64,000 bases of DNA from Segniliparus rotundus DSM 44985 (GCF_000092825.1 NC_014168.1:62001-126000); one strand, 5' to 3'. Counted from the first letter of the stretch, positions 1 through 7,720 are shown. Made by a program: numbers and translations. Notes: generated by a model not told the origin, from the letters alone.

Positions 1-1
1 G

Positions 2-403
2 GGGTTGTGGGCGTCGGCGTACGTGAACGGGACGGGCTACGCCTCCGTGCTGTATCCGGGCGACGAATGGTCGGGCTGGCAGCCCTACGGCGGGGGTGAG
101 CCGAAAATCTTGCAGTTCAGCTCAAGCGCCCACGTCGCCGGGAAGAGCGTGGACGTGAACGCCTTCCGGGGCGCCCGTGAGGAGCTGCTGTCTTTGTTGG
201 GCGCCACCGCTCCCGCGCAGCCCACAGCGAGCCTCGACCAGTTGGTGCTTGACCAGCTCGTCGGGCCGGGATTCCACGGTTGGCCGCAGCTCGACAACAA
301 GTCCGTCGTGGACTTCCTCGCCTCGTGGCGCGAGGAGCAGCGCACAGCGAACAAAGCCATGGCGGACGCTTTGGCGCTTCTCCTGAAAGGAACAACCCAG
401 TGA
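2..403 (+). CDS. Phage endolysin, C-terminal part (cut by window edge)
   Basis: An open frame enters from the left edge and stops at TGA 401-403. The visible 133 residues contain LQFSSSAHVAGKSVDVNAFRG, resembling the C-terminal end of muramidase-type (GH25-like) lysin catalytic domains of actinobacteriophages, where a Trp/Gln-Phe strand and an Asp-Xaa-Asn-Xaa-Phe motif close the barrel. A short helical tail follows. The catalytic residues lie outside the window, so the enzyme class is inferred. The stop overlaps the GTG start of the holin-like gene, as expected in a lysis cassette. It could be another peptidoglycan hydrolase; a phage lysin is the best reading given its neighbours. Confidence 0.55.
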   Translation, partial: GLWASAYVNGTGYASVLYPGDEWSGWQPYGGGEPKILQFSSSAHVAGKSVDVNAFRGAREELLSLLGATAPAQPTASLDQLVLDQLVGPGFHGWPQLDNKSVVDFLASWREEQRTANKAMADALALLLKGTTQ

Positions 404-756
404 ACGTGATATCCCTCCCCTACAAGTGGCGCGTCGCCCTCTACCAGGTGCTCAAACTCGCGAGCGCCGCTGTCGGCGCGTTGTTCGTGATCGCGCCCTT
501 GTTCGGGTGGGAGCTGCCGAACACGAAACTCGACGCCCTCGACCAACTGGTATTCGCCGTCGTCAGCCTCTTGGGGCTCGGGGCGGGTTCGGTCGCTACA
601 GAGCACGCGAAGATCTCCACGGACGGGCCGCTCCCGGACCCCCGCGCCCAGGCGCCGCAACCGGACCCTATGGCGGTCGCCGCGCAAACCGTCGCAATGA
701 CCATTGAGGGCGTGCTGGCACAGTTGGAGCGCTTGGCGAAGCCGCAGGGCGAGTGA
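400..756 (+). CDS. Phage holin-like membrane protein
   Basis: 118 residues from a GTG start (400-402) that overlaps the lysin stop. An AAAGGA ribosome site sits 8 bases upstream. Two hydrophobic segments (about residues 15-33 and 43-60) are joined by a short turn and followed by a soluble tail rich in Pro, Asp and Gln, the layout of small class II holins of actinobacteriophages. Such proteins open the cytoplasmic membrane so that lysin reaches the wall. The assignment rests on size, topology and position right after the lysin; no family motif was checked. Confidence 0.65.
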   Translation: MNVISLPYKWRVALYQVLKLASAAVGALFVIAPLFGWELPNTKLDALDQLVFAVVSLLGLGAGSVATEHAKISTDGPLPDPRAQAPQPDPMAVAAQTVAMTIEGVLAQLERLAKPQGE

Positions 757-1031
757 TGCTCAAACAGATCCTCGCGGACATCGCGCCTCTCGGGCCGACA
801 GGGCTCCTCTCTGTCATGGTGGTGTTGATCATGACCGGGCGCATGCTGCCCTTGCGGGAGGTGCGGCGGATGGAGCAGATGCTCAGCGAGCACATCGCGC
901 GGCTTGAGCGGGCCAACGCGATTCAGGCCGAGACCATCGAGCAGCAGCACGAGACGGTGCGGGAGCTGATGGAGGGAGCGCGCCTGTCCACGGATCTGGT
1001 GTCCGCGATGAAGACCTCGGGGGGCGTGTGA
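756..1031 (+). CDS. Small phage membrane protein with coiled coil
   Basis: 91 residues. The ATG at 756 shares its A with the holin stop TGA (754-756); a GTG at 753 is an alternative start. One transmembrane segment near the N-terminus (about residues 10-27) is followed by a long charged helix with heptad-like spacing (roughly 32-80), likely a coiled coil. Small bitopic proteins of this shape commonly follow the holin in mycobacteriophage lysis regions and may act as a second holin or spanin-like factor, but no function can be read from the sequence. Confidence 0.55.
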   Translation: MLKQILADIAPLGPTGLLSVMVVLIMTGRMLPLREVRRMEQMLSEHIARLERANAIQAETIEQQHETVRELMEGARLSTDLVSAMKTSGGV

Positions 1032-1237
1032 TGCGTTGGCCGTGGCAGTTGCGCGAGTCCGTGGAGTTCGACGGCGAGGATTTGGACCGCAGGGTGCGTG
1101 AGGCGCAGCACGCGAAAGACCGCGCGGACAAGCTGCGCGAGGAGGCCGCGCCGCTGGTCGCGCTCGCGCGCCGCCAACGGCGGGAGAACGGTTTCGGCGC
1201 GGCCGTGGAACGGACGATGAGGAGACGGCATGCGTAG
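1031..1237 (+). CDS. Small charged phage protein of the lysis region
   Basis: 68 residues, starting at an ATG that shares a base with the preceding stop; a GTG at 1028 is also possible. It begins with a Trp/Pro-rich segment (MRWPWQLRESVEFDGEDLD), then a highly charged helix full of Arg, Lys, Glu and Ala, and ends with RRRHA. There is no membrane segment. Short proteins with this WPW start and Arg-rich tail are familiar next to phage holin genes, but I know of no established role. It is translationally coupled on both sides. Confidence 0.5.
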   Translation: MRWPWQLRESVEFDGEDLDRRVREAQHAKDRADKLREEAAPLVALARRQRRENGFGAAVERTMRRRHA

Positions 1238-1589
1238 CAGGGAATCAGCTGTCGGCGCGGCGTCGGCCGCAGCGGTCGCGGCGGCGTCTTGGCGCTGGCT
1301 GGGATGGGGCAGGGTGGACGACGCGCTTTTGACCGCAGCCGCCCTCGCGTCGGTGCTCTTCAGCCTCATGTACTGGCGGCAGGCCCGGGGATACATGAAC
1401 CGCGCCGGGAGGGCCGTGCTGTGGGTGTTGGCCGCTCTGTCGGCGGTGTTGGCGCAAAACACCCTCAGCGTGTGGACCGAGCAGGACTACCCAGGCCGCG
1501 ATCTCGTCCGCACAGTCCTCTACGGGGCGCTGCTGTTCACCCTCGCCCGCCTGACCGCCACCGCCCTCGCGTACCGCAAGAAACACTAA
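1230..1589 (+). CDS. Phage-associated membrane protein
   Basis: 119 residues, ATG at 1230 overlapping the previous gene. Three or four hydrophobic segments (about residues 30-48, 60-78, 85-105) are separated by short Arg-containing loops, with a basic C-terminus (AYRKKH). This is the last gene of the rightward lysis cluster. A GC-rich stem-loop lies 20 bases after its stop. It has no recognised family; an accessory lysis protein is plausible from its position only. Confidence 0.5.
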   Translation: MRSRESAVGAASAAAVAAASWRWLGWGRVDDALLTAAALASVLFSLMYWRQARGYMNRAGRAVLWVLAALSAVLAQNTLSVWTEQDYPGRDLVRTVLYGALLFTLARLTATALAYRKKH

Positions 1590-1609
1590 GACCGTCTACA
1601 CTCTCATCC

Positions 1610-1647
1610 GGCCGCGCGCCCGTCCCTCATCCATAGGGCGCGCGGCC
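1610..1647. terminator. GC-rich stem-loop between converging transcripts
   Basis: A perfect 12-bp inverted repeat (GGCCGCGCGCCC at 1610-1621, complement at 1636-1647) with a 14-base loop. It lies between the end of the rightward lysis cluster and the end of the leftward membrane-gene block. No T tract follows, so it is a probable rather than canonical terminator. Confidence 0.55.
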
Positions 1648-1715
1648 CTCACACACCAAGGGCTTTCCCGTGGCCGCTATGCGGTGATGTTGAACAGCCA
1701 AGGGCGCTTCTCGTC

Positions 1716-2015
1716 TCAGTGGTGGAGGATTGATAAGAACGCTGCGGGGATGCTGATGTAGAAGACCGGCCAGCCGAAGTAGAAGACCATACCGGCCAGC
1801 GAAGCCGCTATGACACCTCTTCCGGCGTTCCGCCATCGCTCATCGACCCTGAACAGATAGACGCCGACTCCGAGCGAGACAAGGAGGATGAACCCGAATT
1901 TTGATTCCAGGGTGAACCCCAGGAGTATGAGTGTCCCGCTGGCGAGCAGGCACCAGAAAAAGCTAATGGGGCTGTCCGCTGGTGGTGTCTTCTCGGTTTT
2001 TGTCTTGTCGTTCAA
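1716..2015 (-). CDS. Small membrane protein, type B paralogue 2
   Basis: 99 residues if started at TTG 2015-2013, which overlaps the stop of the gene upstream; a longer frame exists upstream but runs through that gene. After a Lys/Thr-rich start there are three to four transmembrane segments. It resembles the product of 2298-2633 in layout (a Ser-Phe followed by a hydrophobic LxxSGTL/LTSAAL stretch, basic loop, then a final membrane pair ending near IPAAFL/IPGMFLALF). It is the last gene of the leftward five-gene block headed by the candidate secreted protein. An immunity role is inferred only from this context. Confidence 0.55.
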   Translation of the reverse strand: MNDKTKTEKTPPADSPISFFWCLLASGTLILLGFTLESKFGFILLVSLGVGVYLFRVDERWRNAGRGVIAASLAGMVFYFGWPVFYISIPAAFLSILHH

Positions 2016-2293
2016 AATGTCACGTTCTCTCTCAGCACGGCAAGCGCGACTGGCACGATAAGGCATCCGATGGCCGCGCCACGCCATAGAGGGGTTCTCT
2101 TGATCAGGGGCAGCAGCAACCCCGCGCAAGCCATGATCAAGCATGTCATGATCAGCGCGGGTCGTTGGCTTGCCGCTTCATGCGGAAGGAAGTAACGGAT
2201 CAGCGAGTACAGGATCTCGCAGACTGCGGTCAGGATAGGAGCGCTCCATGTCGCGGCGTTCCATGACACAGCGGGGAATCTTATAGTCGGCAT
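2012..2293 (-). CDS. Small membrane protein, type A paralogue 2
   Basis: 93 residues starting MPTIRFPAVSWNAATWSAPI, nearly the same opening as the type A copy at 2630-2902 (MPSIKLPAVSWAAATWSAPV). Three transmembrane segments follow. The second half diverges but keeps an Arg-Thr-Pro motif and the order of hydrophobic blocks. The stop overlaps the TTG start of the next gene, and the start is 4 bases after the previous stop. Duplicated small membrane genes downstream of a secreted effector are typical of immunity genes, but no toxin activity is demonstrated here. Confidence 0.6.
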   Translation of the reverse strand: MPTIRFPAVSWNAATWSAPILTAVCEILYSLIRYFLPHEAASQRPALIMTCLIMACAGLLLPLIKRTPLWRGAAIGCLIVPVALAVLRENVTF

Positions 2294-2297
2294 CAGT

Positions 2298-2633
2298 TCA
2301 CCACTGAATATGTGTCGCGTCTTTGGTGGAGAAGAGGGCGAGGAACATTCCGGGGATCGTGTAGAGAAACAGCCAAAAAACATATCTGAGCAGCAAAGCG
2401 GAGACTGTCGCGGCCAACATGCCCATACCGATTTTTCTTTGCTTACCGGTTGTGAGCGACATAGCGAGTCCCGACAAAAACAGAATCAGCACTGTTGGCA
2501 CGTACCAAGCCATATGCAGGGCGGCGACCGCCATAAGCGCTGCGGACGTCAAGACCAGGGCCGCGAAACTTTCCGGGCCGTGAAGCCGCTGGGCAGGTGC
2601 TGTGTCGTCGCTCTCGCGGTCTCGCTGGTTCAT
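2298..2633 (-). CDS. Small membrane protein, type B paralogue 1
   Basis: 111 residues from ATG 2633, which overlaps the stop of the type A gene before it (ATGA). A polar start (MNQRDRESDD) leads to about four hydrophobic segments separated by short loops, one of them GKQRK. Size, coupling and hydrophobic pattern match the gene at 1716-2015. I do not recognise a named family. It belongs to the same leftward transcription unit as the candidate type VII substrate at 2902-4164. Confidence 0.55.
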   Translation of the reverse strand: MNQRDRESDDTAPAQRLHGPESFAALVLTSAALMAVAALHMAWYVPTVLILFLSGLAMSLTTGKQRKIGMGMLAATVSALLLRYVFWLFLYTIPGMFLALFSTKDATHIQW

Positions 2634-2902
2634 TGCGTCAACCACACGAACCAGGCCAACACGAAGGGCACCCCGAATATGCCCAACGCCACCCCGCGCG
2701 CGGTAGGGGTCCGAACGAAGACCCACAACAACAGGGACAGCGTTGAGACGATGCCGCACAAGAGCGGGAATGTTAGGGACTTGCTCCCTGGCGGCTGCAA
2801 ATTGACCAGGAAGGTTATCGCCGTCAAGCAAGCGCATACTGCCACGGGCGCGCTCCACGTCGCAGCCGCCCACGACACAGCGGGGAGTTTTATGGATGGC
2901 AT
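2630..2902 (-). CDS. Small membrane protein, type A paralogue 1
   Basis: 90 residues from ATG 2902; its A is shared with the stop TGA of the upstream secreted-protein gene, so the two are translationally coupled. It begins MPSIKLPAVSWAAATWSAP and has three transmembrane segments. The conserved opening defines the A family found twice in this block. Direct coupling to the effector-like gene makes this the best immunity candidate of the four small genes, by inference only. Confidence 0.6.
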   Translation of the reverse strand: MPSIKLPAVSWAAATWSAPVAVCACLTAITFLVNLQPPGSKSLTFPLLCGIVSTLSLLLWVFVRTPTARGVALGIFGVPFVLAWFVWLTQ

Positions 2903-4164
2903 CAGATGTCTCCCCTCATCGCTGGAGGTTGTTGCGGCGCTACCGGGTTGAGCTGTGGCGGCGAGTCCCCATCCTCTGGGGCGAGGGTCATGGACTCGTC
3001 GGGAACGGGAACCTGCGGTCGATTGCTCGGGATGCCGGGGCCATCCCACTGCAAGCCGGGTTGATACTCCTGTATGGAACCCGTCGGGCCATTGCCGACA
3101 GGGTGCGATTTCGGCAGATTTTCCATAGGGCCGAACTCGCTTCCCGTCGCCTGATAGGCGTATGCGGTCGTTGTCGTGCCGTTCCTGTCTTGGTAGACCT
3201 CCATCGAAGGGTAGTCGCCCACTTGCCCGTCAATGTGGACCCCGTTCGCTGTCGGTGTCAAGGTGATCTCGCCGTTGACCGACAGGCCAGCAGCATGCGA
3301 GAAGAAGGGCGCCAATGGGTTGGTCGCGTCGTAGTGGATGCGCACACGTCCGTCCGTTGTTTGCTGCACGTCAATAACGGGGTCTTGCACTTCCGTTTTT
3401 CCTTGGATATCGACTGATGGGTTTTGTCTGGCGGCGACGACGCCGTTCTCGTAGTCGATGTACAGGGACACTCGGGTCTGGCGCGGGTCGAATTGTTCTT
3501 TCGGGCCGCGCGCGTCCCCAAGGTCGTTGGGCATGTTGAACACGTCTGTGGCGGGGATGTACAGGCCGACCCGGACGATTCCTTGGCCGGGGACGGCCTT
3601 GATGCGGCCGACGTCGACGCGGGCTGGCACGCCGTGGTTGCGTCCGACCATGCTGTGGGTGTCCATGATCGCGGCCATCTTCCAGTCGGCGTCGCTCTGC
3701 GGAAGCCTGCCGTACACATGCTGGAACTGGTCCGGGTCCACGCCGTGGTGTGATCCACGATCCGGGATTTCGCCGGGGTCTTGCTTGAACGGCTCGAATT
3801 TGTCCGCTTCTTTCTTCACGCTGTCGAGTTGGTCGCCCAGTTCCTCAGCGAGGTCTTTGTCTGCGGCGAGTTCTGCGGCGTTCAGTTCGTCGGTGGTCTC
3901 GTATTGGAGGGCGGATTCGCGGGTGGCTTGGGCGTGGGCGTGCAACGCCGCTGCGGCTTCTTGTGCGTTGATGTGCTGGTTGGTGATCGCGGCCATGAAC
4001 GCCGCGATGAACGGGGCTCCGATGGGGCCGAGGGCTGTTGTCATCATGCCCTGGAAGACGCTGGGGTCGAACGCTATGGTTCCGTCGAGCATGAGCGCCA
4101 TTTGTTCTGTCTGCTCGGCGTGCGCGAGCATGGTTTCTTGGCTCGCGTTCAAGGGTTGGCCCAT
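2902..4164 (-). CDS. Candidate type VII secretion substrate / polymorphic-toxin-like protein of the prophage
   Basis: 420 residues from ATG 4164, behind a GGAG; upstream in-frame codons are less well placed. The N-terminal 100 residues form an Ala-rich helical pair like WXG100/EspC-type domains, ending in Y-E-T-T-D at 88-92, which fits the YxxxD/E export signal of actinobacterial type VII systems. A charged linker leads to a central domain (about 115-320) with DADWKMAAIMDTHS, GRIKAVPGQGIVRVGLYIP and a strand-rich part around DYENGVVAARQNPSV, a pattern I associate with large mycobacterial ESX-linked proteins. The tail is Pro-rich. There is no signal peptide or membrane segment. It lies between the lysis cluster and the integrase, where M. 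abscessus prophages carry polymorphic toxin cassettes. Enzymatic activity is unknown. Confidence 0.6.
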   Translation of the reverse strand: MGQPLNASQETMLAHAEQTEQMALMLDGTIAFDPSVFQGMMTTALGPIGAPFIAAFMAAITNQHINAQEAAAALHAHAQATRESALQYETTDELNAAELAADKDLAEELGDQLDSVKKEADKFEPFKQDPGEIPDRGSHHGVDPDQFQHVYGRLPQSDADWKMAAIMDTHSMVGRNHGVPARVDVGRIKAVPGQGIVRVGLYIPATDVFNMPNDLGDARGPKEQFDPRQTRVSLYIDYENGVVAARQNPSVDIQGKTEVQDPVIDVQQTTDGRVRIHYDATNPLAPFFSHAAGLSVNGEITLTPTANGVHIDGQVGDYPSMEVYQDRNGTTTTAYAYQATGSEFGPMENLPKSHPVGNGPTGSIQEYQPGLQWDGPGIPSNRPQVPVPDESMTLAPEDGDSPPQLNPVAPQQPPAMRGDI

Positions 4165-4246
4165 GATGCTCCGATTCCTGTACAGGGGATTGTGAGTGGA
4201 CTGTAGCATTCCGGTGGGATTCCAAAAACGCGAAGGCTGTGTCCGT

Positions 4247-5296
4247 TCAGCCCGCTAAGGCCACGGTGAGCTTGGTTTCTGCTCCTCTGAACGGATTTAG
4301 CCGACTCACGGCCTCGGAAGTTTTATGGGTCGGCACCTGTGTGTATTGCGCCGTTGTCGAGATCGAGGCGTGGCGCATGATCTCTTGCACGACCCGTATG
4401 TCAACGCCTTCGTCTAGGAGGGTTGTTCCTTGCCAGTGCCGCAACTGGTGCGGCGTGGCTCTGACCCCGGCTCTGCGCATGGTGAGGCTTATCGTCTGAG
4501 ACACCGATTTGCCGCTGATGTGCATTCCGGGCCAGCGGCTATCACGGGGGAACCACCAGCCGCGCTCGGGCATCGTGGGTGCGATTGCCTGCAAAATCGG
4601 GTGCAACGGGACGAGGCGTTCCTTGTTGCCTTTGCCCAAGACTCGGACGAAAACGCCGTCCACAATGTCTTCGCCGCGCAGTTTCGCGATCTCGAAGGCC
4701 CGTAGGCCCGCGAGACAGTACAGGAGCACCATGAGCCGGGTCCGTTTGCGGTTCACGGTCTCAAGGAGGCGTGCCAAGTCTCTGTCCGAGACGGGCCGGG
4801 GCGCGCGGTCGGGGTATCGCACGGTGCCGACCTTCACCATGGGGTCGTCTGTCCGGTGCTCATGGACTTGTAGCCATTTGAACCAAGCTTTGAGGTATTG
4901 GGAGTAGGTCGCAAGGCTGGATTGGCCGAGGCTGGACTGCTGAGCGAGCCACCGTGCCACGTCTAGGGCGCTCGCTTGGCTTGGCTCGATCCCGATGGAG
5001 CTGGCGAATGACTTGATGACACGTATCCTTTCCGTGATCGTCCGTTGCGAGAGCCTGCGGGCGAGCATGAAAAGTTCCCACTCTTGCACGAGCAGCATGG
5101 CTACGTTGTGTGCGTGGTGGGTTCCGGCGACGTTGACGGGGGACAGCACGGCGGGAATATTAGCGTCCGTTAAGGAGCTATTAACCTCTTGTTGACCTTG
5201 GTTATCTATCCGAGACGGACAGGGTGCGGATTTTTTATCGTCTTGCAGAGGGTGGGGGACCGCTCGCAGTCGGCGCTCATTCTGTCGGGGTGCCAT
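4247..5296 (-). CDS. int: Tyrosine-recombinase integrase
   Basis: 349 residues. An N-terminal SAM-like core-binding domain (about 75-165) precedes the catalytic domain. The catalytic set is visible: Arg in CLAGLRAFEIAKL, Lys in GKGNKER, HQLRH, a second His/Arg in IMRHASISTT and the nucleophile Tyr in AQYTQ. The preceding 60 residues are polar and may be an arm-binding region or an overlong start; ATG 5296 follows GGAACG. The gene lies at the prophage edge, next to a tRNA-Lys and the tRNA-Thr scar at 5583-5631. It should catalyse integration and excision at that site. Confidence 0.9.
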   Translation of the reverse strand: MAPRQNERRLRAVPHPLQDDKKSAPCPSRIDNQGQQEVNSSLTDANIPAVLSPVNVAGTHHAHNVAMLLVQEWELFMLARRLSQRTITERIRVIKSFASSIGIEPSQASALDVARWLAQQSSLGQSSLATYSQYLKAWFKWLQVHEHRTDDPMVKVGTVRYPDRAPRPVSDRDLARLLETVNRKRTRLMVLLYCLAGLRAFEIAKLRGEDIVDGVFVRVLGKGNKERLVPLHPILQAIAPTMPERGWWFPRDSRWPGMHISGKSVSQTISLTMRRAGVRATPHQLRHWQGTTLLDEGVDIRVVQEIMRHASISTTAQYTQVPTHKTSEAVSRLNPFRGAETKLTVALAG

Positions 5297-5371
5297 GGTC
5301 GTTCCTTGTTCGGGTTTGCCAACATCGGCAGGTGGGGTATTGTTGGTGCTCGCGCTGCGCGCAGCGCGGAT

Positions 5372-5444
5372 GCCTCTATAGCTCAGTTGGTAGAGCAGTG
5401 GACTTTTAATCCATGGGTCCTAGGTTCGAGTCCTAGTGGGGGCA
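5372..5444 (+). tRNA. tRNA-Lys (UUU)
   Basis: A 73-base cloverleaf: acceptor GCCTCTA pairs with TGGGGGC (two G-U pairs), D arm GCTC/GAGC, anticodon stem GTGGA/TCCAT with loop CTTTTAA (anticodon TTT), and T arm CTAGG-TTCGAGT-CCTAG. CCA is not encoded. It stands between the integrase and the tRNA-Thr scar, so it appears to lie inside the prophage boundary, although it looks intact and could serve the host. Confidence 0.93.
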
Positions 5445-5582
5445 CAAGATAAATCCGCTGTTCAGAGGCTTTTTCCGGTTTGCTCGCTCGCATACCGCTT
5501 CGCCCCATGCCGTGTTGATTCGTTGGCGCTCATGCCGCTGTCCTCGCCTTCTTGAAGTTCCGTAGGTCGATTGGCGAACATA

Positions 5583-5631
5583 CGGACTTGTAATCCGCAG
5601 GTCCTCGGTTCGAGCCCGAGAGGGGGCACCA
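5583..5631 (+). other. Probable prophage attachment site: 3' half of a tRNA-Thr (UGU) gene
   Basis: From 5583 the sequence matches a tRNA from the anticodon stem onward: CGGA-CTTGTAA-TCCG (anticodon TGT), variable loop, T arm CTCGG-TTCGAGC-CCGAG, acceptor strand AGGGGGC, A, then an encoded CCA. Upstream bases (about 5556-5582) only loosely imitate a D arm and cannot pair with the acceptor. A 3' tRNA half next to an integrase is what remains at the distal end of an element that integrated into a tRNA gene. The intact tRNA would lie left of this window. Confidence 0.6.
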
Positions 5632-6433
5632 CGAGCGGCTCCGAAGATCCAGGGCCGCTTCGCCGGGAAACCGAAACGCGCGTCGACGTGCTGAGATGTT
5701 GTTCGTTCGGTGGCTTCACGCGACGAGCGCGGCTCTCGGGAGTCGCTCGTGTGACTTGCGGATTTGGCTCGCTGAGAAGGTCCTCCACATGGTCTGGGCC
5801 ATGCCAGGCAGGGGCTGTCGAAGGACAAGTCGTCTTTGCGCAGAGAGTGCGATGATGGTGCAGTTACAGTCCCCTTCGAGGGGGGGTTGTCCGAAGATTT
5901 CTCGTCGCGATGCCTGGTTCATCGCCGTAAGATCGCTGCCAAACGTATGACTCCCTCAACGCCGAAGAATCGAAACCAGATGACGAACTGCAGAGACGAC
6001 GCACCGCTTCGGTGGTGCAGGCTATGAGCACAGCGCCTCCGTTCGCTGTCAACGTGAGTCAGCGCGATGCTCTCGCCGACCAGGGGAAGGCACGGGGACA
6101 CAGGCTGTGTTCGCTCTCTATTGTCACGGACCTCGCCATGCCCGCCTTGTTTTTCTGGATAGGGCGACACGAGCGAAACCTGTCTCTCGCGGCCGCTGCG
6201 TCTGGGACCGCCGCGCTGCTCTCAGCGGGCATGTTGTTCGAGTATTCCGCCTGGCGTCGGCCATGCTTTCGAGCATCTGGAGAACGTCTTCACCATCAAC
6301 CGGCCACAAACCTTCCTGCCAGAAGACGGATCAGAGTACAAGCCAGGCAATGACATGATCGACTGGCTGATCGCCAAATGACCGATTTCGCCCTACCTCT
6401 AGGATTGCACTTCCATATGACACTGGAGGCTGA
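5632..6433. other. Gene-poor stretch with possible decayed sequence
   Basis: No convincing start-to-stop gene was found on either strand in these 800 bases. In one rightward frame, bases 6256-6381 read PPGVGHAFEHLENVFTINRP and continue plausibly to a TGA at 6379-6381, with protein-like composition but no start upstream. This may be the tail of a decayed gene of unknown family. A short CCCCT/AGGGG hairpin lies at 5871-5883. The last bases carry the GGAGG ribosome site of the MFS gene. Confidence 0.35.
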
Positions 6434-7720
6434 ATGACCTCGCTCGCCAGATCGATCGCGCCGCTCAAGGGGCGCGACTACCGACTGCTCTTCCTCTCTT
6501 GCGTCATCAGCATGCTCGGTGACGGAGTATGGCTGGTCGCGGTTCCTTGGCTGGCGATCCAGAACGGCGCCGACTCAGCAGGGGTTGGCGCCGTGGTCGG
6601 AGCCGAGTCCGTGGGGCTCATATGTTTCGTGCTCATCGGCGGCGTGCTCACTGATCGTTTTTCCAGAAAGCTTGTGGTCGGGTGGTCGCATTGCGCGAGC
6701 TTCATCGTCCTCGCCGCCTTGGGCGCCATCACCGTCACCGGAAGCATGCGACTATGGCATCTAGCGTTGTCGGCGTTTCTGCTCGGAGCCGCCGCAGCGA
6801 TCAGCGGACCCGCAACTGACGCTCTCGTGCCCGACATCGTTCCGTCAGACGACCTCCATGCGGCGAACGCGCTGGAGTCGATGGCACGCTCGGTGGCCTT
6901 ACGGATCGCTGGGCCGACGCTCGGAGGACTCCTTGTCGCGCTCCTCCCGTCCGTCTCGGTCATCGCCGTGAACGCGGCGAGCTTTTTCGCGGCTGCCTGC
7001 TGTGTGGCGCTGTTGCGCACCGCGCGCGCGAACCCCGCTGCATCCGCAGAAACGGAAGCAGGCGGGGAGACGAAAGTCTCTGGTCGGCAGTTCTGGCGCT
7101 ACCTCTACGGCGAGCGCTGGCTCTGGGTGCTCATCCTCTGGGCCGGGGTGCTGCTACTCCTGCAAACAGGGCCGAGACAAGTGCTCCTCCCCCTCCTTGT
7201 CCATGACCGCTTCGACAAGGGAGCCAGCTCGTACGGCATCCTCATCGCGGCATCCGGAGTCACCGCGATCCTGGCCTCGCTCTACATCGGGTCACGTGCG
7301 CTGCCGCCGAACTATCCACGACGCATGCTGCTCGCATGGATGGCCGGGGCTGTGCCGCTGGCCGCGATGGTCTTCGTCCCTTCGTTCTGGTGGCTGCTGC
7401 CGCTGATGGGCGTGTATGGCTTCTTCTCCACCATCGGCAACGTGTACTGGTTCACGCTCCTCCAAATCCATGTGCCCGACGAAGTGCGTGGACGAGTGAT
7501 TAGCGTCGATTGGTTGGGGTCTCTCGCGCTCGTGCCCGCCTCGGCGGTGCTCGCGGGTGCGAGCCAAAGCCCTACCTACGCCACATCATTATTCGTGCTC
7601 GGCGGGACGCTGCCAGTTCTCTTCACAGCAGTGCTTCTTGCCCGAGTGCGCATGCCCGAGGCCAAGAGTGCTGAGACGGCAACTACCAAAATGTTCGAAG
7701 ACGGTGTGGTCGTGAGTTGA
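6434..7720 (+). CDS. MFS efflux transporter, EntS/MFS_3 type
   Basis: 428 residues, ATG 6434 behind GGAGG. Twelve hydrophobic segments are split by a cytoplasmic loop around residues 190-215. The MFS signature loop GGVLTDRFSRKLV lies between helices 2 and 3, and a VPDEVRGRVISV motif near residue 350 is characteristic of the MFS_3 group, which exports siderophores, macrolides and other small molecules. The substrate cannot be told. It stands alone, 207 bases before the next gene. Its base composition is slightly lower in GC than the following transporters, so acquisition alongside the neighbouring prophage is possible. Confidence 0.8.
   Translation: MTSLARSIAPLKGRDYRLLFLSCVISMLGDGVWLVAVPWLAIQNGADSAGVGAVVGAESVGLICFVLIGGVLTDRFSRKLVVGWSHCASFIVLAALGAITVTGSMRLWHLALSAFLLGAAAAISGPATDALVPDIVPSDDLHAANALESMARSVALRIAGPTLGGLLVALLPSVSVIAVNAASFFAAACCVALLRTARANPAASAETEAGGETKVSGRQFWRYLYGERWLWVLILWAGVLLLLQTGPRQVLLPLLVHDRFDKGASSYGILIAASGVTAILASLYIGSRALPPNYPRRMLLAWMAGAVPLAAMVFVPSFWWLLPLMGVYGFFSTIGNVYWFTLLQIHVPDEVRGRVISVDWLGSLALVPASAVLAGASQSPTYATSLFVLGGTLPVLFTAVLLARVRMPEAKSAETATTKMFEDGVVVS

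Noticed and set aside
5556-5628. A complete functional tRNA-Thr
   Set aside because: The first 27 bases cannot pair with the AGGGGGC acceptor strand or form a proper D stem, so only the 3' half is real.
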